The notes: generated by a model from the sequence alone, not told the origin. 64,000 nt of DNA from Thermohalobacter berrensis (GCF_003609645.1 NZ_MCIB01000006.1:1-64000); one strand, 5' to 3'. Positions 47,172 to 56,974 are shown, counted from the first letter of the stretch. Numbers and translations: made by a program.

Positions 47172-47187
47172 ATTAGGAGGGCTGCAG

Positions 47188-49791
47188 ATGTCAAAGAAAG
47201 TACAACAGAAAAAAGATGTTAAATCTAAAATCGATGAACTAGTTGCTAGAGCCAATAAAGCCAGAGAAAGGTTTATGGAGTTAAACCAAGAACAGGTTGA
47301 TACTATTGTTAAAGAAATGGCACTTGCAGGCTTAGATAAACATATGGAATTGGCTAAAATGGCTGTAGAAGAGACTAAAAGGGGAGTTTATGAAGATAAG
47401 GCTACTAAAAATATATTTGCAACTGAGTATATATACCATAGCATAAAATATAACAAAACAGTAGGAGTAATTGAAGAAAACAAAGAAGAGGGATATTTAT
47501 TAGTTGCAGAACAAATAGGTGTTATAGCTGGAGTTACTCCTGTAACAAATCCTACTTCTACTACTATGTTTAAGGCTATAATTGCAATGAAAACTAGAAA
47601 CCCAATTATATTTAGTTTTCATCCTTCTGCACAAAAGTGTTCAGTAGAGGCTGCAAAAATAGTTAAGGATGCTGCTATAAAGGCTGGGGCACCTGAGGAT
47701 TGTATTCAATGGATAGAAGAGCCTTCAATTGAAGCAACTAACCATCTTATGAAGCATGAAGGTGTATCCTTAATATTAGCTACAGGTGGGCCAGGAATGG
47801 TTAAGGCAGCTTATTCGTCCGGAAAACCAGCACTAGGAGTTGGAGCAGGAAATGTACCTTGTTACATAGAGAAAACAGCAGATATTAGACAGGCTGTAAC
47901 AGATTTAATACTTTCAAAAACTTTTGACAATGGAATGATTTGTGCTTCAGAACAAGCTGTAATAATAGATGAAGCAATATATCATAATGTAGTACACTTA
48001 ATGAAAGATTACAATTGCTATTTCTTAAATAAAGATGAGATTAAAAAACTAGAGAAGTTAGCAGTTAATAAAGAGAAATGTGCTATAAATCCGCAAATAG
48101 TTGGTCAAAGTGCATATGAAATAGCAAAATTGGCAGGTATAAACGTTCCAAAGGACACAAAAATATTAATTGCAGAACTAGAAGGGGTGGGATCTAAGTA
48201 TCCATTATCTATGGAAAAGTTAAGTCCAATATTAGCTTGTTATAAAGTTAAAGACTATAAAGAAGGTATAAAGAGATCAATAGAAATGACAGAGTTTGGT
48301 GGACTAGGCCATTCAGCAGTTATTCACTCAAATGATGATGATGTTATTGCTAAGTTTGCTAAAAAAGTGAAGGCAGGTAGATTAATAGTAAATGCACCTT
48401 CGACACATGGTGCTATTGGAGATATATATAATAGCAATATACCATCACTAACATTAGGATGTGGAACTATGGGTAATAATTCAACTACAGATAATGTATC
48501 AGCAGTAAATCTTATAAACGTAAAAAGAGTTGCAAAAAGAAGAGTAAACATGCAGTGGTTTAAGGTACCACATAAAATATACCATGAATTTGGGTCTATA
48601 CAATATTTAACTAAGATGCCTAATATAAATAGGGCAATAATAGTTACAGATAAAGTAATGGTACAACTAGGATATGTTGATAAGGTTATGTATCATTTAA
48701 AGAAGAGAATGAATACTGTTGCAGTAGAGGTATTTACAGATGTAGAACCAGATCCTTCAGTTGAAACTGTGATTAAAGGTGCTGAATTGATGAGGGATTT
48801 CAAGCCAGATACAATAATTGCCCTTGGAGGAGGATCAGCTATTGATGCTGCTAAGGGTATGTGGCTATTCTATGAACATCCAGGGCTAGATTTCAATGCA
48901 TTAAAGCTTAAGTTTATGGATATAAGAAAGAGAACTTTCAAATTCCCTAAACTTGGTAAGCTTGCTAAAATGGTAGCTATACCAACTACATCTGGTACAG
49001 GTTCAGAGGTAACAGCATTTACTGTAATAACAGATAAGAAGAATAATGTTAAGTATCCTTTAGCTGATTATGAATTAACTCCAGATGTTGCTATATTAGA
49101 TCCGGACTTTGTTATGACAGTACCACCAAATGTTACAGCAGATACTGGTATGGATGTATTAACACATGCTATAGAGGCCTATGTTTCTGTTATGGCTACT
49201 GACTTTACAGACGCATTAGCTTTAAAGGCAATTAAGTTAGTATTTGAATATTTACCTAAGGCATATAAAAATGGAAAAGATAAAGTTGCAAGGGAAAAGA
49301 TGCATAACGCATCCTGTATGGCAGGAATGGCATTTACTAATGCATTCCTAGGTATAAATCACTCATTGGCACATAAATTAGGAGGGGAATTCCATATACC
49401 ACACGGTAGAGCAAATGCTATTTTATTACCACATGTAATAGAATACAATGGAACTAAGCCAAGTAAGTTTACTGCATTCCCTAAATACAAAGAATATATA
49501 GCAGATAAGAAGTATGCTGAAATTGCTAAAGTATTAGGACTTAAGGCAGATACAGTTGAGCAAGGGGTTAAATCTTTAATCGAAGCTGTAAAAGGCTTAA
49601 TGAAAGAATTAAATATGCCGATGTCAGTAAAAGAGTGTGGAATAGATGAAAAAGAATATTTTGCAAAGCTAGATGAGCTTGCAGATAGAGCCTTTGAAGA
49701 CCAATGTACAACTGCAAATCCAAGGTTACCATTAGTATCAGAGTTAGCTGATATATATAGAAAAGCCTATGGAAAAGTAGATAAAAAATAA
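47188..49791 (+). CDS. adhE: Bifunctional acetaldehyde-CoA/alcohol dehydrogenase
   Basis: AdhE of 867 aa, making ethanol from acetyl-CoA with two NADH. The N-terminal CoA-acylating aldehyde dehydrogenase part (1-about 430) has the catalytic Cys in FDNGMICASEQ. A short linker leads to the iron-dependent alcohol dehydrogenase (about 460-867): GGGSAIDAAKGMW, the ligands in TGMDVLTHAIEAYVS, HSLAHKLGGEFHIPHGR. AGGAGGG precedes the ATG. Two Rex boxes overlap the promoter, so expression should follow NADH/NAD+. It ends in a terminator. Confidence 0.97.
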   Translation: MSKKVQQKKDVKSKIDELVARANKARERFMELNQEQVDTIVKEMALAGLDKHMELAKMAVEETKRGVYEDKATKNIFATEYIYHSIKYNKTVGVIEENKEEGYLLVAEQIGVIAGVTPVTNPTSTTMFKAIIAMKTRNPIIFSFHPSAQKCSVEAAKIVKDAAIKAGAPEDCIQWIEEPSIEATNHLMKHEGVSLILATGGPGMVKAAYSSGKPALGVGAGNVPCYIEKTADIRQAVTDLILSKTFDNGMICASEQAVIIDEAIYHNVVHLMKDYNCYFLNKDEIKKLEKLAVNKEKCAINPQIVGQSAYEIAKLAGINVPKDTKILIAELEGVGSKYPLSMEKLSPILACYKVKDYKEGIKRSIEMTEFGGLGHSAVIHSNDDDVIAKFAKKVKAGRLIVNAPSTHGAIGDIYNSNIPSLTLGCGTMGNNSTTDNVSAVNLINVKRVAKRRVNMQWFKVPHKIYHEFGSIQYLTKMPNINRAIIVTDKVMVQLGYVDKVMYHLKKRMNTVAVEVFTDVEPDPSVETVIKGAELMRDFKPDTIIALGGGSAIDAAKGMWLFYEHPGLDFNALKLKFMDIRKRTFKFPKLGKLAKMVAIPTTSGTGSEVTAFTVITDKKNNVKYPLADYELTPDVAILDPDFVMTVPPNVTADTGMDVLTHAIEAYVSVMATDFTDALALKAIKLVFEYLPKAYKNGKDKVAREKMHNASCMAGMAFTNAFLGINHSLAHKLGGEFHIPHGRANAILLPHVIEYNGTKPSKFTAFPKYKEYIADKKYAEIAKVLGLKADTVEQGVKSLIEAVKGLMKELNMPMSVKECGIDEKEYFAKLDELADRAFEDQCTTANPRLPLVSELADIYRKAYGKVDKK

Positions 49792-49824
49792 TTAAGCAGC
49801 CTTTTGGCTGCTTAATTATTTTTA
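49789..49824 (+). terminator. Terminator after adhE
   Basis: TAATTAAGCAGCC (49789-49801) pairs with GGCTGCTTAATTA (49806-49818), then TTTTTTAT. The stop codon starts the stem. Confidence 0.9.
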
Positions 49825-49825
49825 T

Positions 49826-50107
49826 ACTTTAAATAAAATCAAAAAAGCATTAAAGACCAATGGTTTTTCATACTATATATTAAATAAACCAGATTATAAA
49901 AGGGATTTATACTCAATTGATATTAAATTATCTGATAATAAGCATTATATTTTGGTAACCAATAGTTCTACATTAGAATCAGATAGTATATTTTATGGCT
50001 ATATACAAAGGGGAGATAGTATAAAAGGAGAAAAAATAAAATGGTTTATATACAAAAACCCTAAATTATCAGAAGTCTTTAAAGAAATACGTATAAAGGA
50101 TTTATAG
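49826..50107 (+). pseudogene. 5'-truncated gene remnant
   Basis: A frame without an initiator or ribosome binding site reads KTNGFSYYILNKPDYKRDL, DIKLSDNKHYILVTNS and GYIQRGDSIKGEKIKWFIY, ending at TAG 50105-50107. The codon use is like that of real genes. It starts right after the adhE terminator, so the 5' part has been lost. Family unknown. Confidence 0.5.
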
Positions 50108-50112
50108 TAAGT

Positions 50113-50146
50113 AAAAAAGAGCTTAAATATTTAAGCTCTTTTTTAA
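50113..50146. terminator. Bidirectional terminator
   Basis: AAAAAAGAGCTTAAATA and its complement form a near-perfect palindrome between two convergent frames. Confidence 0.85.
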
Positions 50147-50166
50147 AAATGAATGTATTATTGTAT

Positions 50167-51108
50167 TTAGTTATTTAATACTTTTTCTTCTTGCCTATTA
50201 ATTAAAAGGAAACTAGTGTACTTAAATAAAACATATAGTACAATTAAAACAGCTAATGTTTCCTCGAAAGCTACAATATATTTAAAGAAAGATATTTTAT
50301 TATTTATACTAATAAAAAAAGCATTTGTCTTTTTTATTGCTATAGCACTTATTACACATGGAAATGTAAAAGCTGAATAACTTGGATAAAACTTAGTTTT
50401 TAGCATTTTAGGCATATATATAAGAACAGAAAATAACATAACTAAAGATAACAATGTAAGTAAGTTAACTATAATCATATTTTTTTCTTGAAAGGAACTC
50501 ATATATCCAGCTAGACATAGGCTAGCAGGTGCAGCAAAAATTGTAATTGTAGGTAAAGCTGGTTCTTTAATAGATTTAATTAAAAATACTCTATATATTA
50601 CTATAGGTAATAAAATTAAATAGGATATAAAACCAAACCAAAAGATAGGTTTGCCAAGGTTTATAGCATTATAAGCTGGTGCAGTTACACTACCTACAAC
50701 AATCCCAACATATACTACAAAATAGCTTGGAAAAACTTTTTTTATATCAAACTTCAAAATAAATTTTTTTGTAAAATAGATTATTAATATACTATGAATA
50801 ACAAGACCTAAAACCCAAGCTAAATAAGCTATAGAAGGTATAGATGTTTTTATATATGTTGATAATATCATTATTCCCATAGAAAAAGTAGGAGAAACAC
50901 TGGCAACAACGGGATTTTCTAAGCTTTTAATGACTGTTTTAGTATCAAAAGATAGTTTTAAAATAAGGAGTATAAAAATTACAAATGAAATATATCCGAA
51001 AATATTTTTATAATTATTACCATATGATGCTACTAAATTTCCAGTTGCCGCTAAAGCTAACATTAATCCAGCTATAGGTATAGGGGTTTTCTTAATTATT
51101 TCCACCAT
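50167..51108 (-). CDS. TDT/SLAC1-family transporter
   Basis: A 313-aa membrane protein with nine to ten hydrophobic segments. TPIPIAGLMLALAATGNLV, VVGSVTAPAYNAINL and LWVLGLVIH-type segments resemble the tellurite-resistance/dicarboxylate (TehA, SLAC1) family of anion channels. Substrate is unknown. It starts 12 nt after a C_GCAxxG_C_C gene and is probably translated from the same transcript. Confidence 0.85.
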   Translation of the reverse strand: MVEIIKKTPIPIAGLMLALAATGNLVASYGNNYKNIFGYISFVIFILLILKLSFDTKTVIKSLENPVVASVSPTFSMGIMILSTYIKTSIPSIAYLAWVLGLVIHSILIIYFTKKFILKFDIKKVFPSYFVVYVGIVVGSVTAPAYNAINLGKPIFWFGFISYLILLPIVIYRVFLIKSIKEPALPTITIFAAPASLCLAGYMSSFQEKNMIIVNLLTLLSLVMLFSVLIYMPKMLKTKFYPSYSAFTFPCVISAIAIKKTNAFFISINNKISFFKYIVAFEETLAVLIVLYVLFKYTSFLLINRQEEKVLNN

Positions 51109-51120
51109 GTTTTCACCCCA

Positions 51121-51585
51121 TTATTCATCAATATTTTCCAATTCTAATTCACGTACGATTATTTCAGCTGCTTTTTCAGCCACTTCACCTGTAAAGGAAA
51201 TACACTGTTTTTTATGTTCTCCTGAAGCCATATCCATCCCTTTAGTATGTACATGACAGCATAAACAACCGTGGTTATCTCTAAAGCTTTGTTGAAGTTC
51301 ATTGGCTAATTTAAGGGTTTTTTCAACCTTTGGATCGCCACCTTTTGTCCTTCCAAAGAAATAGCCTAATGACAATATCCCTCCAGATACAGCACCACAG
51401 ACACATTTAGATTTTCCAATTCCTACTGGGAAACCAGATGCCATAGCTATCATTTCATCAGGCATATTAATTTCAAAATTATTTTTTATTGAACTAACAA
51501 TAGCTTCTGAACAATAAAAATCTCCTTTTCTAAATAAATTTTCAGCATCATTTCTGATTTTTTTAATACTTACTCTTTTTTTCAC
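51121..51585 (-). CDS. C_GCAxxG_C_C family protein
   Basis: A 154-aa cytoplasmic protein with the family's conserved cysteines: FYCSEAIV, KSKCVCGAVSGG (the CxCGAxxG core), CLCCHVHTKG and KKQCISF. Such proteins may carry a metal or act in redox, but the function has not been established. It is the first gene of a two-gene unit with the TDT transporter. AGGGGG lies before the ATG. Confidence 0.85.
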   Translation of the reverse strand: MKKRVSIKKIRNDAENLFRKGDFYCSEAIVSSIKNNFEINMPDEMIAMASGFPVGIGKSKCVCGAVSGGILSLGYFFGRTKGGDPKVEKTLKLANELQQSFRDNHGCLCCHVHTKGMDMASGEHKKQCISFTGEVAEKAAEIIVRELELENIDE

Positions 51586-51714
51586 TATAATTCCCCCTTT
51601 AAATTACTACAACTTAATATATACCATATAATTAAGAATAATAGAAATAGAATATATCAATATTAGAAACTACTAGTATTTAAATTGTCTATACAAAAAT
51701 AAAAAAGGCTTAAG

Positions 51715-51742
51715 TATAATAAATTTATTATACTTAAGCCTT
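51715..51742 (-). terminator. Terminator hairpin (28-bp perfect palindrome)
   Basis: AAGGCTTAAGTATAATAAAT... (51715-51742) is a perfect palindrome; on the minus strand it is followed by TTTTTATTTTTG. Confidence 0.88.
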
Positions 51743-51759
51743 ATCTACATTTATAAAAG

Positions 51760-52083
51760 TTAAGCTATATTAGCGGGAATATATGTCTTCAAGTCGTAAA
51801 CATGGTATTCTATTGGTAAAGAGTCAGTTACGATTTTACCTAGAAGAGTTTTATTTTCTTTTATCTTTTGTTTCAAGCCTTGAAAATCTACATTAGATAG
51901 AGTTAAATATCCTGTTTGGTTATCTTTTTTATTTACAATTAATTTTTCTTTACCAGTTAACTGACATTTAATTACGATATTTCCTTCATTATTTAATATC
52001 ATTTTTCCAAGGATGTTTTTTGATTGATTGATAAGCTCTCCACAAAAAAAGCTTCCATCATTTAAAAGTAAGTAGTTTTGCAT
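51760..52083 (-). CDS. Unrecognised small protein, faintly like the N-domain of CarA
   Basis: 107 aa, soluble. It starts MQNYLLLNDGSFFCGELI, which recalls the first strand-turn of carbamoyl-phosphate synthase small subunit (LLEDGTVFEGE), and has the following KKDNQTGYLTLSNVD segment. There is no glutaminase domain, so it is not a functional CarA. AGGAGG precedes the ATG; a strong terminator follows. The CarA link is weak inference. Confidence 0.55.
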   Translation of the reverse strand: MQNYLLLNDGSFFCGELINQSKNILGKMILNNEGNIVIKCQLTGKEKLIVNKKDNQTGYLTLSNVDFQGLKQKIKENKTLLGKIVTDSLPIEYHVYDLKTYIPANIA

Positions 52084-52255
52084 TTTAATACCTCCTTATT
52101 TTTGCCTCACTGGACAAAATTAATAAGTTAAACAATGGTGAATAAATATCCAGCGTTTTGTATATTATATCACATTCTACTATATTTTCAAGAGTTTTTA
52201 AAAATTTTTGTATAAAAATATCCATATTTAGGAGTAGCACAGTGCTCGAAATTTG

Positions 52256-52285
52256 TTGAAAAATTGTGAAATTTTATTGTATAAT
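52256..52285 (+). promoter_or_regulatory. Candidate promoter of the PAS-GGDEF-HD-GYP gene
   Basis: TTGAAA (52256-52261), an 18-bp spacer and TATAAT (52280-52285) lie about 80 nt before the ATG. No riboswitch was recognised in the leader. Confidence 0.6.
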
Positions 52286-52368
52286 TATTCTAACAAGTAA
52301 TAGATAATTTATTGGGAATATCCTAGATTGGAGTTATTTTCCTTTAAATTGGAAGGGGCGTACTTATC

Positions 52369-55074
52369 ATGGGAAAATCAAGGGATGAAAAAACATCTAC
52401 GAGAAAAAATCCTAATTCTCATATTAATAAGAAAAAAACTGACGATACTGAAATAAATTGTGTTTTATCTTCAAAAATAAAAAAAATAAATGATACGATT
52501 CAGAAATATCAACAAAAGGTAAATGAAATAGAACATAAGTATAAATGTTTTATTGAAAATACTCATGAAGGAATTGTTGTAAGCTAAGATGGTATAATTA
52601 AATTTGTTAACTCTGCAGTGTTACAAAATACAGGATATTCTAAAACAGAGGTCACTGGAATTTCAATTGCAAAATTTGTTCATCCTGATGATAAAAAAAG
52701 AGTAATTGAATCCCATCAAAAAAGGATTGCAGGAGTAGAAACTGAAAAAATGTATTCAGTTAGGGTAATAAAAAAAGATGGGAATATTATGTGGGTATCT
52801 ATAAACTCAGCTAGAATTGAATGGGAAGGTAAGCCTGCTGTATTAAGCTTTCTACATGACATAACAGAGGCTAAAATACTGGAGGAAAAAGTTAAGCAGA
52901 ATGAGCAATTTTTTAGGGCTGTTTTTGAACAATCTCCATCAGGAATTTTCATGTTTGATAATAATTATATTGTAACTCAATGCAATAATAGATTAGCACA
53001 GATATTAAATAGTTCAATTGAAAAAATAGTTGGTTTAAATTTAAAAAGATTAAAATATAAAGAGGTTATACCTTATTTTGATAGAGCTTTAAATGGAGAA
53101 GAGGTTATCTATGAAGGGCCATATTATTCCACAACAGGAGATTCGAAAATATGGATATTTATAAGAATATTTCCTATAAAAGATGAAAAAGATAATATAA
53201 TAAGTGGAGTTGGAATAGTTGAGGATTTTACAGGTTTTAAAGAAACTCAAAAAGCACTGACAGAATCTAAGCAACGTTTTAGTCAGATTATTAATTTTCT
53301 TCCAGATCCTACCTTTGCTATAGATAAAAATGGCAAAGTTATTATGTGGAATAAAGAGATGGAAGAGATTACTGGTATTAAATCTGAAGAAATGTTAGGT
53401 AAGGATAACTATGAATATGCTTTACCCTTTTATGGAAAAAAAAGACCTATATTAATTAATCTGGTTTTAAATTCAAAAGAAGATATCGAAGATAATTATA
53501 TTAGCTTTCAAAGGACAACACAAAATACACTTATTGGGGAATCCTATAGTCCTAAACTAGATATATATCTATGGGGAAAAGCTAGACCACTCTATGGTGT
53601 AAATGGAAATATTGTGGGAGCTATTGAATCTATTCGTGATATAACGACAATAAAGGATACCGAAAGAAAATTAACTTATCAGAAGAAATGTTTTGAAGCA
53701 TTATTTAAAAACTCTACAGATGCTATTGTGTTTTTTGATACTAATCATAGGGTAATAGATATAAACTCAAGATTTACAGAATTATTTGGTTATACTTCTG
53801 AAGAATGTATAGGTAAAGATGTTGATAGACTTGTTGCTAATAAAGAAAATTACTTAGAGGCAAGAAAACTGACTGAAACAGTATTTAAAGGAAATATGGT
53901 GGAAACTCAATCAGTTCGTTATAATAAAGAAGGGAAACCAATTGATGTTAGAATAAAGTCTGTTCTTGTGGTGGTAAATGGAGAAGTAGTAGGTGGATAT
54001 GGAATATACTCAGATATAAGGGAACAGAAAAAGTATGAAAGAAAGCTTAAGATTTTAAGTATACATGACCAATTAACAGGATTATATAATAGGACCTATT
54101 ATGAACAAATAATTGAGAATCTTTCACATAGCAATCAATTTCCAATAACTATTGTTTCAACTGATATGGATGGTTTAAAACTTGTGAATGATACTTTAGG
54201 TCACAGTAAAGGAGATGAAATATTAAAAAATTATGCAAAGGTACTAAAGAGGTCTGTACGTCAATCAGACATATTGGCTAGAATAGGTGGAGATGAATTT
54301 GTTATAATACTACCTTATACAGATGAAGAATCTGGAGAAAAAGTTTTAAAACGTATTCGTGAAAATATAAAAGATTATAATAAAAAACATCCTAGGTTAC
54401 AATTACACATATCAATGGGTATTGCAACTGCTAGTAATAAAGGAGTTTCTATATTAGAAACCTATAAAAAAGCAGATGACCTTATGTATCGTGATAAGCT
54501 TCAACGTAGAAAAAGTGCTAGAAGTCAAATAATTAGCACTTTAATGGCTGCACTTACTGAAAGAGATTATATAACTTCAGGTCATGTAAAAAGAGTGAAA
54601 AAGCTTTCTATTATCTTAGGTGAAAAACTAAATCTTTCTTCAAAACAGTTGTCTGATTTGACTTTATTGGCTGAATTCCATGATTTAGGTAAAGTAGGTA
54701 TACCTGACAAAATATTATTTAAAGAAGGACCACTTACAGAGGAAGAGTGGGAAATTATGCGTCAACACCCTGAAAAGGGATATAGAATAGCAATGTCATC
54801 ACCTGACCTGTCTGGAGTAGCAGATTTAATCCTTAAGCATCATGAAAGATGGGATGGGAATGGTTACCCATTAGGGCTTAAAGGTTTAGAAATACCTATT
54901 GAATGTAGAATATTATCTATAGTTGATGCCTACGATGCTATGACTAGTGAACGCCCATATAGTAGAAAGAAAAGTAAAGAAGAGGCAATAGAGGAATTAA
55001 AGCGTTGTTCAGGTAGTCAATTTGATCCTAAGTTAGTTAAGATTTTTCTTGATATTATTGGAGATAATAATTAA
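52369..55074 (+). pseudogene. PAS4-GGDEF-HD-GYP c-di-GMP protein with one in-frame stop
   Basis: A 901-codon frame broken by TAA at 52585-52587. Before it: coiled coil and the start of PAS1 (FIENTHEGIVVS); right after: DGIIKFVNSAVLQNTGYSK, the normal continuation of a PAS. A CAA-to-TAA change would explain it. Then PAS2 (about 170-290), PAS3 (about 300-430), PAS4 (about 430-550), GGDEF (RIGGDEFVIIL intact) and HD-GYP (EFHDLGKVGIP, HHERWDGNGYPLGL intact). No membrane segments. PAS3-PAS4 match PAS1-PAS2 of the protein at 32.9 kb. If translation restarts after the stop, a protein of about 818 aa with a clipped PAS1 would result. Confidence 0.85.
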
Positions 55075-55159
55075 ATATATTAACACTATAAATTGTATAG
55101 AATTTAATTTTATTATATAATGATTCTAAATATTTAAATAAGAGAAATGGAGTGTTAGA

Positions 55160-56248
55160 ATGGATATACCAAAACTACAAATAGGAGACCTTACTGCCCC
55201 TGTACCTATTGTTCAAGGGGGAATGGGAATAGGAATTTCACTATCAAATCTAGCAGCAGCTGTAGCTAATTTTGGCGGTATTGGGGTGATTTCAGCAGCA
55301 GAACCAGGATTTAATTTTGATGGCTATAACAGAAATAAGTTGGAAACTAATCTAAAAGCTTTGAAGTACCATATTCAAAGGGCTAGAAAGCTTTCACCTA
55401 AAGGTATTATTGGAGTTAATATAATGACTGCTATTAATCACTTTGAAAAAATGGTAAAGGCTGCTGTTAATGAAGGTGTAGATATTATTTTTTCAGGAGC
55501 AGGACTCCCTATGAATCTTCCAAAGTTTGTAAAAGAATCTAAAACAAAAATTGCTCCAATTGTTTCTTCTGGAAGAGTTGCAAAGTTAATTTGTAGACAA
55601 TGGGATAGAAAATATCAATATCTTCCTGATGCTATTGTAGTAGAGGGACCTGAAGCAGGAGGACATTTAGGCTTTTCAACAGAGCAACTTGAAAATATTA
55701 AAGATTTACCATTAACTAAACTTGTAAAGGAAGTTAAAGATGCCCTTAAAACATTTGAGGAAAAATATCAGCGTAGAGTCCCTATTATTGCAGGAGGAGG
55801 TATCCATGATGGAAAAGATATTGTAAAAATACTTTCAGCTGGTGCCTCAGCCGTTCAAATGGCTACAAGATTTGTTGCTACCTATGAATGTGATGCTGAT
55901 GACAAATTTAAGCAGTCATATATTAATGCTGGTAAAGAAGATGTAATGATAATTAATAGCCCAGTAGGGATGCCTGGTAGAGCTATACGAAATAAATTTG
56001 TTGAAAAAGTCTATAAAAAACAAAAGCCTCAGAATATAAAATGTATAAACTGTCTAAAACCTTGTAATCCACAAAATACTCCCTATTGTATTGCTGATGC
56101 ATTAATTAATGCACAAAAAGGGGAGTTAGATAAAGGTTTTGCATTTGCTGGGGCAAAGGTTTACAAAATAAATAGGATTACTTCTGTGAAAAAACTTATT
56201 GATAAGCTAATGGAGGAAGTAAAGTCTTATAAAAAAGATATGGATTAA
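55160..56248 (+). CDS. Nitronate monooxygenase family protein
   Basis: A 362-aa FMN TIM-barrel enzyme of the NMO/2-nitropropane dioxygenase family. It starts IPKLQIGDLTAPVPIVQGGMG; VIFSGAGLP-, EGPEAGGHLG- and PIIAGGGIHDG-type segments bind flavin. A C-terminal cysteine set, CINCLKPCN...YC, is seen in clostridial members. Relatives include enoyl-ACP reductase FabK, but no fatty-acid genes are nearby. The substrate is not predictable. Confidence 0.9.
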   Translation: MDIPKLQIGDLTAPVPIVQGGMGIGISLSNLAAAVANFGGIGVISAAEPGFNFDGYNRNKLETNLKALKYHIQRARKLSPKGIIGVNIMTAINHFEKMVKAAVNEGVDIIFSGAGLPMNLPKFVKESKTKIAPIVSSGRVAKLICRQWDRKYQYLPDAIVVEGPEAGGHLGFSTEQLENIKDLPLTKLVKEVKDALKTFEEKYQRRVPIIAGGGIHDGKDIVKILSAGASAVQMATRFVATYECDADDKFKQSYINAGKEDVMIINSPVGMPGRAIRNKFVEKVYKKQKPQNIKCINCLKPCNPQNTPYCIADALINAQKGELDKGFAFAGAKVYKINRITSVKKLIDKLMEEVKSYKKDMD

Positions 56249-56286
56249 ATAATTAATAACAATTTCATAATAAAGAGAACTTAATT

Positions 56287-56316
56287 ATAGCAGAGGGTTA
56301 AACCTCTGCTATTTAT
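56287..56316 (+). terminator. Hairpin terminator
   Basis: ATAGCAGAGG (56287-56296) pairs with CCTCTGCTAT (56303-56312), with a weak T tail. Confidence 0.7.
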
Positions 56317-56374
56317 ATGAAACAAATATATCATTTGTCTTTATTATTAAGGATTTTGAAAGGGGACAATAATT

Positions 56375-56551
56375 ATGAAAATAAGATTTGGAATTTGGAT
56401 AGTTTTACTTATAATTGAACTTATATGGTTTTCCAGTAAGCTTGTAGGACCTCATAGTATAGGCGATGTAATATATGTTGCTACTGTTGTTTTGACTACT
56501 TTAGTAGTCGGAGCTACAGGGTTATTTCTATTTAATGAAAATAATAAATAA
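56375..56551 (+). CDS. Small two-span membrane protein
   Basis: 58 aa: hydrophobic segments IWIVLLIIELIWF and VIYVATVVLTTLVVGATGLFLF joined by a short GPHSIGD loop. AAAGGGGA lies upstream of the ATG. No family is recognised. It lies between two hairpins and is probably a single-gene unit. Confidence 0.62.
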   Translation: MKIRFGIWIVLLIIELIWFSSKLVGPHSIGDVIYVATVVLTTLVVGATGLFLFNENNK

Positions 56552-56560
56552 TATGTAAAG

Positions 56561-56584
56561 GGAACTCTGTAATTTCAGAGTTCC
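56561..56584. terminator. Hairpin between convergent genes
   Basis: GGAACTCTG (56561-56569) pairs with CAGAGTTCC (56576-56584). The T-run is poor on both strands. Confidence 0.55.
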
Positions 56585-56606
56585 TTATTAAATCTAATAT
56601 ATAAGA

Positions 56607-56834
56607 TTAAAATGGACCATAGAAGGGTCTTCTAAAGAAACCAAATCCGAAGAAAGGTCTAAATGGGAAAAATGGTCTGAAAGGCCTAAAAGGTCTGAAT
56701 GGATAAAATGGTCTGAAAGGATAAAAAGGTCTACCATAATATCCTGGGAAACGACCGTATCCAAATCTATCATACCCATAGTCTCCAAAATATTGTTGAG
56801 GGGAATATTGTTGTGCATCATATTGATTATTCAT
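56607..56834 (-). CDS. Phe/Arg/Pro-rich repeat protein (coat-like)
   Basis: 75 aa made largely of tandem RPFxPF units: after a Gln/Tyr-rich N-terminus (MNNQYDAQQYSPQQYFG) the sequence runs PFYPFRPFYPFRPFRPF and ends in FFRRPFYGPF. Low complexity with many aromatic and basic residues is typical of spore-coat and crust proteins. GAGAGGTG precedes ATG 56834. The other open frame over the same stretch is a shadow. Coat location is inference. Confidence 0.7.
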   Translation of the reverse strand: MNNQYDAQQYSPQQYFGDYGYDRFGYGRFPGYYGRPFYPFRPFYPFRPFRPFRPFFPFRPFFGFGFFRRPFYGPF

Positions 56835-56935
56835 AAGATCACCTCTCTATTAAAGTATGTATAATAATATATTCAAATTATGAAAAATTGTGACAACCTT
56901 ATGAATTGCCTATTAAAATAAAGTATTATAAAAGT

Positions 56936-56966
56936 AAAGGAATTGGATAAAAAGCCCAATTCCTTT
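56936..56966 (-). terminator. Hairpin after the Pro-rich gene
   Basis: AAAGGAATTGG and CCAATTCCTTT arms lie just past the stop codon on the minus strand, with a TTTA tail. Confidence 0.55.
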
Positions 56967-56974
56967 AAATATAA

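Noticed and set aside
52286-52368. c-di-GMP riboswitch before the PAS-GGDEF-HD-GYP gene
   Set aside because: Searched by eye for the GEMM core in the leader; the conserved strings are absent.
56594-56821. 75-aa alternative minus-strand frame
   Set aside because: Overlaps the RPFxPF-repeat gene in another frame; its apparent repeats are the shifted reading of that repeat, and it lacks the ribosome binding site.
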